A DNA stretch of 56,970 nt from Nocardioides sp. J54. GTDB taxonomy: Bacteria > Actinomycetota > Actinomycetes > Propionibacteriales > Nocardioidaceae. A program made the translations under genes and the position numbers. The first letter of the stretch is position 1. Each line of letters begins with the position of its first letter. Shown in pieces: positions 17,212 to 25,849 of this stretch. The notes below the pieces were generated by a model that did no database searches, was not told where the DNA came from, and worked only from the letters and a program-made list of their open reading frames with translations. The DNA lies in the NCBI RefSeq assembly GCF_000519005.1, contig NZ_JAER01000029.1:1-56970 (forward strand), read 5' to 3'.

Positions 17212-18410
17212 AGGTCCGGGTGATCCCGACGGGCTCCGAGCACCTCGGTGCCCGGCTGGGCGTGGATCCGTTCGCCCCGGCGGGACCGGCGCCGGAGACC
17301 TACGGGAGCTGGCGGCCCGAGGTGGTCGTGGGGGCCACCTCGGCCGGTGGCCTGCTCCTGCCGCAGGCGGAGCCGACGGCGTCGTACGTCTACGCGCCGC
17401 GCGGGGTGTGGCTCGAGGACGAGCTCCTGGTGGTGGCCGACACGGGCAACCACCGGGTGCTGGTCTTCGACCGGATCCCGTCGACGGACGGCGAGCCGGC
17501 GGACGTCGTGCTCGGCCAGCCGGACGCGACGTCGGAGGGCCCGCAGGCGGGCGGCCGGGGACCCGACCAGGGCATGCACCTGCCGACCGGGCTGCTCCGC
17601 ACGCCTGACGGTCGCTTCCTCGTCGCCGACGCCTGGAACCACCGGATCCTGGTCTGGGACCGGGTGCCGTCGGGGGACCGGGCGCCGGACCTGGTGCTCG
17701 GCCAGCCGTCGGCGAGCGACGTCGAGCCCAACCGCGGCGGCGCGCCGTCGGCGACGAGCTTCTACCAGCCGTTCGGGATCGCGCTGGTCGACGGACGCTT
17801 CTACGTCGCCGACACCTACAACCGCCGCGTGCTGGTGTGGGTGGACGGGGTGCCGACCGATCCCGACGTCCCCGCCGACATCGTGCTGGGCCAACCGGAC
17901 CCCACCTCGCGCGGGGAGAACCGCGACGGTCCGGTGGCGCCCGACTCCTTCCGCTGGCCGCACATGGTCACCGGCAACGGCGGCGGCATCGTGGTCGCCG
18001 ACGCCGGCAACCACCGGCTGCTCGGGTGGCATCGCCACCCCGACGGCGACGTGCCCGCCGACTACGTGCTGGGCCAGCCCGACATGGGCACCGGCGTCGA
18101 GTTCCCCTACCGGCCGCAGACCGGCACCGGCCTCCGCTTCCCGTACGCCGCCGTCCGCACCCCTGACGGGCTGGCGGTCGCCGACACGTCGAACAACCGG
18201 GTGCTGCTGTGGGAGGGCGACCCCCGCGACCAGCACACCGTGCCCGCCTGGGTCCTGGGCCAGCCGACCTTCGCCGCGAACGGCGAGAACCGCTGGGAGC
18301 AGGTCGGCCCGGACACCCTGTGCTGGCCCTACGGCCTCGCCGCGTCCGGCGACCGGCTCGCCATCGCCGACTCGGGCAACAACCGCGTCGTGGTCTGGAG
18401 GCGGGGATGA
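17208..18410 (+). CDS. NHL-repeat beta-propeller protein
   Basis: A 400-aa protein made of about six repeated blades, each with a pattern of V-A-D-[AST]-x-N-x-R-[VIL]-L-x-W followed by D-x-V-L-G-Q-P; examples are VADTGNHRVLVFD, VADAWNHRILVWD, VADTYNRRVLVWV, VADAGNHRLLGW, VADTSNNRVLLWE and IADSGNNRVVVWR. This is the NHL propeller signature. There is no signal peptide. It lies between the NifU-Rieske gene and hypF and overlaps hypF by 4 bp (ATGA). Such propellers usually bind proteins or cofactors, so an assembly or docking function for the hydrogenase is inferred. Confidence 0.85.
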   Translation: MKVRVIPTGSEHLGARLGVDPFAPAGPAPETYGSWRPEVVVGATSAGGLLLPQAEPTASYVYAPRGVWLEDELLVVADTGNHRVLVFDRIPSTDGEPADVVLGQPDATSEGPQAGGRGPDQGMHLPTGLLRTPDGRFLVADAWNHRILVWDRVPSGDRAPDLVLGQPSASDVEPNRGGAPSATSFYQPFGIALVDGRFYVADTYNRRVLVWVDGVPTDPDVPADIVLGQPDPTSRGENRDGPVAPDSFRWPHMVTGNGGGIVVADAGNHRLLGWHRHPDGDVPADYVLGQPDMGTGVEFPYRPQTGTGLRFPYAAVRTPDGLAVADTSNNRVLLWEGDPRDQHTVPAWVLGQPTFAANGENRWEQVGPDTLCWPYGLAASGDRLAIADSGNNRVVVWRRG

Positions 18411-20755
18411 CGCGGACCACGACCGCCGGCCGCAGCATCGAGGTGCGCGGCGTGGTCCAGGGCGTCGGCTTCCGCCCGCACGTCGCGCGGCTGGCCGCCG
18501 CGCACGGCATCGCCGGCGAGGTGGGCAACGACGAGCTCAGCGTCTTCATCGAGGCCGAGGGCACCGCCGCGGCGCTCGACGCCTTCGTGCGCGCGCTGGT
18601 CGCGGAGGCGCCGCCGCTGGCGAGCGTCCTCGACGTCCGGGTGACCGACCGGGCGCCGTCCGGCGCCTCCGGGTTCCGGATCGTGCCGAGCCGGCACCGG
18701 GTGGGCGCGCGCACGCTGGTGCCGCCGGACGTCGCGGTGTGCGACGACTGCCTCGCCGAGATGCGCGACCCCGGCGACCGGCGCTACCGGCACCCGTTCA
18801 TCACCTGCACCAACTGCGGCCCGCGGTTCACGATCATCACCGACCTGCCCTACGACCGGCCGGCCACGACGATGCGGGACTTCCCGCTGTGTGCCGCCTG
18901 CGCCGCGGAGTACGCCGACCCGGGGGACCGCCGCCACCACGCGCAGCCCGTCTCGTGCCAGGCCTGCGGGCCGCGACTGTGGTGGGAGCCCGTCGCGGAC
19001 ACCGACACCGTGGTGCTGGGTGACGACGACGTGCTGGTCCTCGCCCAGGGGATGCTGTCTGCGGGCCGGATCGTCGCGGTCAAGGGCGTCGGCGGCTTCC
19101 ACCTGGCCTGCGACGCGACCTCGCCGGAGGCGGTCGACCTGCTGCGCGAGCGCAAGCACCGCCCGGACAAGCCGCTCGCGGTGATGGTGCGCGACCTCGA
19201 GCAGGCCCGCCGGGTCGTCGAGCTGACGCCGGCCGCGGAGGCCGCGCTGTGCCAGCCGTCACGGCCGATCGTGCTGCTCCCCCGTCGTACGGACGGTCCG
19301 CTGGCGCCGTCCGTCGCCGGGGACCTGGACGAGGTCGGCGTGATGCTGCCCTACGCACCGCTGCACCACCTCCTCTTCGAGCCGGTCCCGGGGTGGCCGG
19401 GCACCGGGGCGCCGCCGCTGCTCGTGATGACCTCCGGCAACCTCGCCGACGAGCCGCTCGCCTTCACCAACGCCGACGCGCGGGCCCGCCTGGCCGGGAT
19501 CGCCGACGGCTTCCTGATGCACGACCGCGAGATCGCGGTGCCGTGCGAGGACTCGGTGGTGACCGTCGTGGACGGGGAGGAGGTCCCGGTCCGCCGCTCG
19601 CGCGGGTACGCCCCGCTGCCCGTCGCGCTGCCCGCGGAGCTCGGCACCGGGCCGACCGTGCTCGCCGTCGGCGCCGAGGTCAAGAACACCTTCTGCCTGG
19701 TGCGGGAGGATCTCGCGTTCTGCTCGGCGCACATCGGCGACATGGGCAGCCTGGAGAGCCAGACCGCGTTCGGCCGCTCGGTCGACCAGCTGGTGCGGCT
19801 GCGCGACGCCGAGCCCGAGCTGGTGGTGGCCGACCTGCACCCGGGCTACGCCACCCGACGCTGGGCCGAGGACCACGCCGCCGGGATCGGCCGCCCCCTG
19901 CTGACGGTCCAGCACCACCACGCGCACCTCGCGTCGCTGCTGGTGGACCGCGAGCGGGTGGGCACCCCCGTCCTCGGCGTCACGTACGACGGCACGGGCT
20001 ACGGCTGCGACCGCCAGGTCTGGGGCGGGGAGATCCTCGCGATGGGCGCCGACCTGGCGACCTTCGAGCGCGCCGGACACCTGGCGCCGCTGCTGCTGCC
20101 GGGCGGCGAGGCCGCGGTGCGCAACCCGTTCCGGACGGCCCTGGCCCTCCTGGCCGGCGCGGAGGTCGCCACCGACTGGGCACCGGCCGACGTCGCCGCG
20201 GCGGAGGTGGCGCTGGTGCGCTCCCAGCTGGCGTCCGGCACCGCGTGCGTCTCCACGACCAGCGTCGGGCGGCTGTTCGACGGCGTCGCCGCGCTGCTCG
20301 GCGTGCGGCCTCGTGCCGGCTACGAGGCACAGGCCGCCGTCGAGCTGGAGGTGCTGGCCAGGAAGGCCCGCCACGGCGTACCGCTGGCCCTGCCGGTGGC
20401 CGGCGGCGTCATCGACTGGAGGCCGCTGGTCCACGACGTCGTTGCCGCGCTGGGGGGTGGCAACGAACCCGCCTCGGTGGCCCGGGGATTCCACGACGCG
20501 CTGGCCGCGGCCACCGCGGAGCTCGTGGTCGCCGAGGCGCGGGAGCGACAGATCGGCGTGGTGGGGCTGACCGGTGGCGTGTTCGCCAACCGCGAGCTGA
20601 CCGCCGCGCTGCGCCAACGGCTGGCCCGGGCCGGCCTCGAGGTGCTCACCCACCGGCGGGTGCCCTGCAACGACGCCGGGCTAGCGCTCGGCCAGGCCGC
20701 GATCGGGCGAGCACTGGCCGCCCGAGGGTTGGCGTCACGGAGAGGAGTGGTCTGA
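18407..20755 (+). CDS. hypF: carbamoyltransferase HypF
   Basis: Makes the activated carbamoyl group from carbamoyl phosphate that HypE converts to cyanide for the Fe(CN)2CO centre. The 782-aa protein has all domains in order: acylphosphatase (EVRGVVQGVGFRPHV, residues about 8-22), four CxxC zinc-finger pairs (CDDCLAEM, CTNCGPRF, CAACAAEY, CQACGPRL), a YrdC-like domain (AVKGVGGFHLACDA, RKHRPDKPLAVMV) and a Kae1-like carbamoyltransferase domain (VQHHHAHLASLL, GVTYDGTGYG, GLTGGVFANREL). It is followed directly by hypC (TGAATG). Confidence 0.96.
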   Translation: MTRTTTAGRSIEVRGVVQGVGFRPHVARLAAAHGIAGEVGNDELSVFIEAEGTAAALDAFVRALVAEAPPLASVLDVRVTDRAPSGASGFRIVPSRHRVGARTLVPPDVAVCDDCLAEMRDPGDRRYRHPFITCTNCGPRFTIITDLPYDRPATTMRDFPLCAACAAEYADPGDRRHHAQPVSCQACGPRLWWEPVADTDTVVLGDDDVLVLAQGMLSAGRIVAVKGVGGFHLACDATSPEAVDLLRERKHRPDKPLAVMVRDLEQARRVVELTPAAEAALCQPSRPIVLLPRRTDGPLAPSVAGDLDEVGVMLPYAPLHHLLFEPVPGWPGTGAPPLLVMTSGNLADEPLAFTNADARARLAGIADGFLMHDREIAVPCEDSVVTVVDGEEVPVRRSRGYAPLPVALPAELGTGPTVLAVGAEVKNTFCLVREDLAFCSAHIGDMGSLESQTAFGRSVDQLVRLRDAEPELVVADLHPGYATRRWAEDHAAGIGRPLLTVQHHHAHLASLLVDRERVGTPVLGVTYDGTGYGCDRQVWGGEILAMGADLATFERAGHLAPLLLPGGEAAVRNPFRTALALLAGAEVATDWAPADVAAAEVALVRSQLASGTACVSTTSVGRLFDGVAALLGVRPRAGYEAQAAVELEVLARKARHGVPLALPVAGGVIDWRPLVHDVVAALGGGNEPASVARGFHDALAAATAELVVAEARERQIGVVGLTGGVFANRELTAALRQRLARAGLEVLTHRRVPCNDAGLALGQAAIGRALAARGLASRRGVV

Positions 20756-21049
20756 ATGTGTCTGGGAGTCCCGGGCCGGATCGAGAGGATCTGGTCCACC
20801 GAGGACGGCGCGCTGGTCGCGCTGGCCGAGTTCGTCGGGGAGGTGCGCCAGGTGTGCCTGGACTACCTGCCCGACCTGGTGGTCGGTGACTACGTCATCG
20901 TGCACGCCGGCTACGCGCTGACCCGGCTGACCGAGGAGTCCGCCCGCGAGACCGTCGCGATGATGGTCGACCTCGGGCTGCTGGCCGCCGACGAGCTCGC
21001 CGGCGGCAGCGCCGTGGTGGCGGCGATCCAGGCGCGGGAGTCGTCATGA
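20756..21049 (+). CDS. hypC: hydrogenase assembly chaperone HypC, copy 1
   Basis: A 97-aa chaperone that carries the Fe(CN)2CO unit with HypD and binds the large subunit. It starts MCLGVPGRIERI, where Cys2 becomes N-terminal after Met removal and is the active ligand, and contains GDYVIVHAGYALTRL, the beta-barrel signature. The start codon directly follows the hypF stop and its own end overlaps the next gene by 4 bp. A second hypC lies at 23603 and a HypC-like domain is fused to the next product, so the operon has three HypC modules. Confidence 0.93.
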   Translation: MCLGVPGRIERIWSTEDGALVALAEFVGEVRQVCLDYLPDLVVGDYVIVHAGYALTRLTEESARETVAMMVDLGLLAADELAGGSAVVAAIQARESS

Positions 21050-21792
21050 GCACGACGTACGACGTCGGGGCCGCGCCGGGCCTGATCGACGAGGACCTCT
21101 CCGCCGACCTCGCCGGGGCCGCGCTGGCCCTGGCCCGCCGCTTCCACGCCGGCGCCACGCTGTGGGTGATCTCGCCCCAGTGGGAGCCGCACGCGCACCA
21201 CGTCGCGGTCGAGTTCGTGCACCCGGTCGTCGTGGGCAAGCGGGCCCTGCCGTCCGTCGCACTGGTCGCCGCGGACACGGTCGCGGAGACCCGGATCGCC
21301 ACCCGGCCCGGCGACGTCGTGCTTGCGGTGGCCGACGCCGCCGACGCGGCCGTCGCCGACGTGATGCGCCGCGCCCCCGCCTGGGGGGCCGAGACCATCT
21401 GGATCGGGTACGGCGAGCGTCCGCCCGCCGGCGCCGCGGACCACGTGCTGTGGGTACCCACGGCCGACCCGATGACGCCGGCGACCGGCCGGTTCGTGCT
21501 GATGTACCACCTGCTGTGGGAGCTCACCCACGTCTGCTTCGAGCACCCCGGCCTGCTGAAGCCCGAGGAGCCGGAGTGCACAGACGAGGTGTGCGTGACC
21601 TGCTCCGACGAGGGGCGGCTGGGCGAGGTCGTCGCGCCGCCGGCCGACCTGCTGTCGGGCGCGCTGGTGCGCACCGCCGACGGCGAGGAGTACGTCGACA
21701 CGATGGTCGTCGGCGAGGTGGCTCCCGGCGACCTGATCCTGATCCACGGCGGGGCCGCCCTCACCCGGCTGGGAGAGGAGCCGGGCGCATGA
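21046..21792 (+). CDS. SIS-like domain fused to HypC-like domain
   Basis: A 248-aa fusion. Residues about 1-150 resemble a sugar isomerase (SIS) fold: FHAGATLWVISPQW, TRPGDVVLAVADAADAAVADVMRRAPAWGAETIWIGYG. Residues about 180-248 align with HypC: CVTCSDEGRLGEVV corresponds to MCLGVPGRIERI and GDLILIHGGAALTRLGEE to GDYVIVHAGYALTRLTEE. The HypC part is internal, so it cannot offer an N-terminal cysteine; Cys residues in CTDEVCVTC may substitute. Actinobacterial relatives are annotated as hydrogenase assembly HupF-type proteins (from memory). It overlaps both neighbours by 4 bp, next to a stand-alone SIS isomerase. Confidence 0.78.
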   Translation: MSTTYDVGAAPGLIDEDLSADLAGAALALARRFHAGATLWVISPQWEPHAHHVAVEFVHPVVVGKRALPSVALVAADTVAETRIATRPGDVVLAVADAADAAVADVMRRAPAWGAETIWIGYGERPPAGAADHVLWVPTADPMTPATGRFVLMYHLLWELTHVCFEHPGLLKPEEPECTDEVCVTCSDEGRLGEVVAPPADLLSGALVRTADGEEYVDTMVVGEVAPGDLILIHGGAALTRLGEEPGA

Positions 21793-22457
21793 ACGACGAG
21801 AACACCGACTTCCTCTACCCGTTCATCGAGGCGCAGGAGACCGACGCGACGGCACTGCTGACCGACCTCGCGTCCTCGGCCCGGGCCAAGGCCACCGAGA
21901 GCGCCCGCCTGCAGGCGGCGTCGCTGGAGGAGTGGGGCCCCGAGATCGAGGCCGCGGGCCGGGCGATCGCCGAGCGGTTCGCCGCGGGCGGGCGGATGTA
22001 CACCTTCGGCAACGGCGGCTCGTCCACCGACGCCGAGACGCTGGCCTCGCTGTTCGCGCGCCCGGCGCACGGCCGCCCGCTGGCGGCGCGCTGCCTGGCC
22101 GCGGACCAGGCGGTGATCACGGCGCTCGGCAACGACGTCGGCTTCGACGTCGTCTTCTCCCGCCAGCTGATGGCGCACGCGCGGCCCGGCGACATCGCCG
22201 TCGCGCTGTCGACCTCGGGCAGCTCCGAGGACCTGATGACGGCGCTGGTGGAGGCCCGGCGCCGGGGCCTGCTGACGATCGGCTTCTCCGGTCACGACGG
22301 CGGCCGGATGGCCGTCGCCGACGAGGTCCACCACTGCTTCACCATCCGGTCGCAGAGCATCCACCGGATCCAGGAGAGCCAGGCGCTCGTCGGCTACCGG
22401 CTCTGGGCGACCGCCCAGCACCACCTCGAGACCCTGCGGAAGGGGTATGCGTCATGA
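21789..22457 (+). CDS. SIS-domain isomerase, sedoheptulose-7-phosphate isomerase-like
   Basis: A 222-aa single SIS domain protein like GmhA. Key motifs are MYTFGNGGSSTDAETLASLF (sugar-phosphate loop, GNGGS), ALGNDVGFDVVFSRQL, IAVALSTSGSSEDLMTALVEARRRG (SxSGxS) and a C-terminal helix with ESQALVGYRLWATAQHHLE. GmhA makes heptose for lipopolysaccharide, which is unlikely to matter in an actinomycete hydrogenase operon; sedoheptulose 7-phosphate is however a CBB intermediate. Overlaps on both sides (ATGA) show tight coupling with the maturation genes. The actual substrate is unknown. Confidence 0.8.
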   Translation: MNDENTDFLYPFIEAQETDATALLTDLASSARAKATESARLQAASLEEWGPEIEAAGRAIAERFAAGGRMYTFGNGGSSTDAETLASLFARPAHGRPLAARCLAADQAVITALGNDVGFDVVFSRQLMAHARPGDIAVALSTSGSSEDLMTALVEARRRGLLTIGFSGHDGGRMAVADEVHHCFTIRSQSIHRIQESQALVGYRLWATAQHHLETLRKGYAS

Positions 22458-23566
22458 CCAGCGAACGGCTGACCCCGTCGGCCCACGAGGTGCCGGACCC
22501 CGAGGACCGGACCCGGATCCGGATCGAGGAGTTCCGCAAGCGGCGCCCCCGGCTCGTCGACGAGGTGGTCACCATGGCCCACGGCGCCGGTGGGAAGTCC
22601 TCGGCGGCGCTCGTCGACCACGTCTTCGTGGAGGCCTTCCGCAACCCGGAGCTGGAGAACCTCGGCGACGGGGCGGTCCTCGCCCTCCCCACCGGTGAGC
22701 GGCTGGCGTTCTCGACCGACTCCTACGTCGTGGCGCCGTACGAGTTCCCGGGCGGGTCGATCGCCGACCTCGCGATCAACGGGACCGTCAACGACCTGGC
22801 CGTCAGCGGCGCGCGGCCGCAGTGGATTTCCGCGGCGTTCGTCATCGAGGAGGGATTCTCGATCGACAAGCTCAAGCAGCTGGCGGGCGAGATGCGGGCG
22901 GCGGCCGACGCGGCCGGCGTCCAGATCGTCACCGGTGACACCAAGGTCGTGCCCAACGGCGCCGCCGACGGGCTCTACATCACCACGTCCGGGGTCGGCG
23001 TGATCCCGGCCGGGCGCGAGCTCTCGCCGCTGGCGGTGCGCGCCGGCGACCGGCTGATCGTGTCCGGCACCATCGCCGACCACGGCATGGCGATCATGCT
23101 GGCCCGCGGCAACCTCGACATCGAGGCCGACATCGAGTCCGACTCCGCGCCCGTCAACGGGCTCGTGGAGGCCCTGCTCGCCGCCGCCCCCGGCACCCGC
23201 TGGATGCGCGACGCGACCCGGGGCGGACTCGGCACGGTCGCCAACGAGCTGGCCCAGGCCGCCGGGGTCGGGGTGGTCCTCGACGAGGGCCTGCTGCCGA
23301 TCGACCCGACGGTGCTCGGCTGCTGCGACATGCTCGGCATCGACCCCGTCTACGTCGCCAACGAGGGCAAGTTCGTCGCCGTCGTCCCCGCCGACGAGGC
23401 GGAGGTAGCGGTGGCCGCGCTGCGCTCGCAGCCCGGCGGCGCGCAGGCCGCCGTGATCGGCGAGGTCCTCGCCGACCCACCCGGGATCGTGGCGATGCGG
23501 ACGCCCTTCGGCGGTACCCGCATCGTCGACATGCTCGTCGGCGACCCGCTGCCCCGGATCTGCTGA
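22454..23566 (+). CDS. hypE: hydrogenase expression/formation protein HypE
   Basis: Dehydrates the HypF-donated thiocarboxamide on its C-terminal cysteine to thiocyanate, the source of CN ligands. The 370-aa protein has the ATP-binding PurM-like fold with AHGAGGKSSAALV near residues 38-50, DSYVVAPYEFPGG, the NDLAVSGARP motif and GDTKVVPNG, and it ends in the diagnostic PRIC. It starts at 22454, overlapping the SIS gene by 4 bp, and is separated from the second hypC by 36 bp with a GGAG box. Confidence 0.95.
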   Translation: MTSERLTPSAHEVPDPEDRTRIRIEEFRKRRPRLVDEVVTMAHGAGGKSSAALVDHVFVEAFRNPELENLGDGAVLALPTGERLAFSTDSYVVAPYEFPGGSIADLAINGTVNDLAVSGARPQWISAAFVIEEGFSIDKLKQLAGEMRAAADAAGVQIVTGDTKVVPNGAADGLYITTSGVGVIPAGRELSPLAVRAGDRLIVSGTIADHGMAIMLARGNLDIEADIESDSAPVNGLVEALLAAAPGTRWMRDATRGGLGTVANELAQAAGVGVVLDEGLLPIDPTVLGCCDMLGIDPVYVANEGKFVAVVPADEAEVAVAALRSQPGGAQAAVIGEVLADPPGIVAMRTPFGGTRIVDMLVGDPLPRIC

Positions 23567-23602
23567 CCCACCGAACCCACGCAGGGAGATTGGAGACCCA
23601 CC

Positions 23603-23890
23603 ATGTGCCTGGGAATTCCCGGCCAGGTCGTCGAGATCGTCGATCCCGACGAGCACCTGGCCCGCGTCGACGTCAGCGGCGTCCGGCGCATCATCAGCAT
23701 CAAGCTGCTCGCCGAGCAGGACGTCGTACCGGGGGACTGGGTGCTGGTGCACGTCGGGTTCGGGATGGCGAAGATCGACGAGCGGGAAGCGCAGCTGACG
23801 CTCGACCAGGTCCAGAAGATGGGCCAGGACTACCTGGACGAGATCGACATGTTCAAGAGCACCGACGTGGGAGATGGGATCAGCGCATGA
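23603..23890 (+). CDS. hypC: hydrogenase assembly chaperone HypC, copy 2
   Basis: A 95-aa HypC starting MCLGIPGQVVEIVD, with the essential Cys2, and containing VPGDWVLVHVGFGMAKIDE. It directly precedes hypD with a 4-bp overlap, the classic HypC-HypD pair that forms the scaffold for Fe(CN)2CO. It differs clearly from copy 1 (shorter linker, acidic C-terminal helix), so the two may serve different steps or targets. Only one hydrogenase is visible in the window. Confidence 0.94.
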   Translation: MCLGIPGQVVEIVDPDEHLARVDVSGVRRIISIKLLAEQDVVPGDWVLVHVGFGMAKIDEREAQLTLDQVQKMGQDYLDEIDMFKSTDVGDGISA

Positions 23891-25023
23891 AGTTCGTCGA
23901 CGAGTTCCGCGACCCGGCCGCAGCCCGCGCCCTGGTCAAGTCCATCACCGAGATCGCCGGTGACACCGAGTGGAAGTTCATGGAGGTGTGCGGCGGGCAC
24001 ACCCACACGATCTACCGGCACGGCATCGAGCACCTGCTGCCCGAGAACATCGAGTTGGTCCACGGCCCCGGCTGCCCGGTCTGCGTGATCCCGATGGGCC
24101 GCATCGACGACGCCATGTGGCTCGCCGAGCAGCCCGACGTCGTGTTCACCACCTTCGGCGACATGATGCGGGTCCCCGGGTCCCGCGGGTCGCTGCTCGA
24201 CGCCAAGGCGCGCGGTGCCGACGTCCGCTTCGTCTACTCGCCGCTCGACTCGCTCAAGATCGCGGTGGAGAACCCCGACAAGCACGTCGTCTTCTTCGCC
24301 GTCGGCTTCGAGACCACGGTGCCCTCGACCGCGGTGACCCTGCTGCGGGCCAGGACGCTCGGGGTGAAGAACTTCAGTGTCTTCTCCAACCACGTCACGA
24401 TCGTGCCGCCGATCAAGGCGATCCTGGAGAGCCCGGACCTGCGGCTGTCCGGCTTCCTCGGGCCCGGCCACGTCTCGACCGTCGTCGGCATCCGGCCCTA
24501 CCGGTTCGTGCCGGAGGTCTACGGCAAGCCCGTGGTGGTGGCCGGCTTCGAGCCGCTCGACATCCTCGCCTCGGTGCACATGCTGCTGCAGCAGTACGCC
24601 GGCGGGCGGTGCGAGGTCGAGAACCAGTACGCGCGCGTCGTACGACCGGAGGGAAACACGGCCGCGCTCAAGCTGATGGCCGAGACCTTCCAGCTGCGCC
24701 CGCACTTCGAGTGGCGCGGGCTCGGGTTCATCTCGCAGAGCGCGCTCAAGGTCCACGACGACTACGCCGACTTCGACGCCGAGGTGCGCTTCTCGATGCC
24801 CGGCGTGCGGGTCGCGGACCCGAAGGCCTGCCAGTGCGGCGAGGTCCTCAAGGGCGCGATCAAGCCGTGGGAGTGCAAGGTCTTCGGCACGGCGTGCACG
24901 CCGGAGACCCCGATCGGCACCTGCATGGTCTCGCCCGAGGGCGCCTGCGCCGCCTACTACAACTTCGGGCGGCTGCACCGCGAGACCGCGCTCATGGTCG
25001 GGCAGGGCGCACCCGTTGGCTGA
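23887..25023 (+). CDS. hypD: hydrogenase formation scaffold HypD
   Basis: An iron-sulfur scaffold (378 aa) on which the Fe(CN)2CO group is built. Visible motifs are FMEVCGGHTHTIYRHG at about 36-51, the catalytic HGPGCPVCVIP (CPVC, redox-active pair), FFAVGFETT, and the four-cysteine [4Fe-4S] site spread over ACQCGEVLKG, WECKVFGTACTPETPIGTCMVSPEGACAAYY. The start overlaps hypC copy 2 by 4 bp and its end overlaps the next gene by 8 bp, so hypC-hypD-unknown are co-translated. Confidence 0.96.
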   Translation: MKFVDEFRDPAAARALVKSITEIAGDTEWKFMEVCGGHTHTIYRHGIEHLLPENIELVHGPGCPVCVIPMGRIDDAMWLAEQPDVVFTTFGDMMRVPGSRGSLLDAKARGADVRFVYSPLDSLKIAVENPDKHVVFFAVGFETTVPSTAVTLLRARTLGVKNFSVFSNHVTIVPPIKAILESPDLRLSGFLGPGHVSTVVGIRPYRFVPEVYGKPVVVAGFEPLDILASVHMLLQQYAGGRCEVENQYARVVRPEGNTAALKLMAETFQLRPHFEWRGLGFISQSALKVHDDYADFDAEVRFSMPGVRVADPKACQCGEVLKGAIKPWECKVFGTACTPETPIGTCMVSPEGACAAYYNFGRLHRETALMVGQGAPVG

Positions 25024-25849
25024 TCCCGGCGCCGGTGGCCCGGACGCGACCCGTCCCGCCGGCCACCGGCTGTTCGCCCAGTACGCGCACGCTCCGAACG
25101 CGCTGGGCTACTGCGGTCCTGCCGGATCCGCAGCACTGGTCGCCGCCGCGACCGGCTCGCCCCCGGTCGCGGCGGTCACCGAGATCGCCGAGGTGGCCCG
25201 CCGGTTCTCGGGTGCCTGGCCCTACCAGCGGCTGCTCGGCGAGCTGCTCGGCATCGACGACCCGCTCGACCCGCGGGTGGTGCGGGGCTACTGGACCGGC
25301 AACGATCTCGCCGCCGCTGTCGACGGGCGCGCCTTCGGCGAGCGGCTGCTCGCCGAGTTGAAGCCGCAGGCGGCGCACTACTGGGCGCACCTGACCGAGG
25401 ACCTGCTCGTGGAGGCGGCGCCGAGCCACGCCTTCCACGTCCTGGCGGTCTACCCGTGGTCCCGCCTGCTCGGCCACGGCCCCGAGCCGCTGGGCGTCCT
25501 CGAGTCGTGCCGGGTCGGCTGGGCGGTGGTGGAGGAGGTACGGCCGGACGAGCTCGTCGTGCGCGGGCCGCGGCTCGGCTACCTGCCCGCATCGGGCGGG
25601 GCGGGCGGGCCGGCCGTGCCGGCCCGGCTGGAGCTGGGGCCGGACGAGGTGCGCACCATCGGCTACCGGGTCGACGGGCGTCCCTTCGTCCCGGACCCGG
25701 CCGTGGGCGAGCACGTCGCCGTGCACTGGGACTTCGCCTGCGACCGGCTGGGTGAGGCGGACGTGGCGGCGCTGGTGGCCCAGACCGAGCACCAGCTCGC
25801 GGCGATGGCGCCGCGGATCGCGGGAGCGACCGGGGTCAGGTCCGGCTGA
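25016..25849 (+). CDS. DUF6390-like protein at the end of the hyp operon
   Basis: A 277-aa soluble protein of unknown function. It uses a TTG start inside the hypD stop region (8-bp overlap), giving MADPGAGG. The stretch LFAQYAHAPNALGYCGPAGSAAL near residues 19-41 is highly characteristic, and from memory matches the family named DUF6390, seen in actinobacterial hydrogenase loci. Other conserved-looking blocks are FSGAWPYQRLLGELLGIDDPLDPRVVRGYW, SHAFHVLAVYPWSRLL and HVAVHWDFACDRL. The tight linkage to hypD implies a maturation-related role. It converges on the phosphoribulokinase at 25836 with a 14-bp overlap. Confidence 0.72.
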   Translation: MADPGAGGPDATRPAGHRLFAQYAHAPNALGYCGPAGSAALVAAATGSPPVAAVTEIAEVARRFSGAWPYQRLLGELLGIDDPLDPRVVRGYWTGNDLAAAVDGRAFGERLLAELKPQAAHYWAHLTEDLLVEAAPSHAFHVLAVYPWSRLLGHGPEPLGVLESCRVGWAVVEEVRPDELVVRGPRLGYLPASGGAGGPAVPARLELGPDEVRTIGYRVDGRPFVPDPAVGEHVAVHWDFACDRLGEADVAALVAQTEHQLAAMAPRIAGATGVRSG

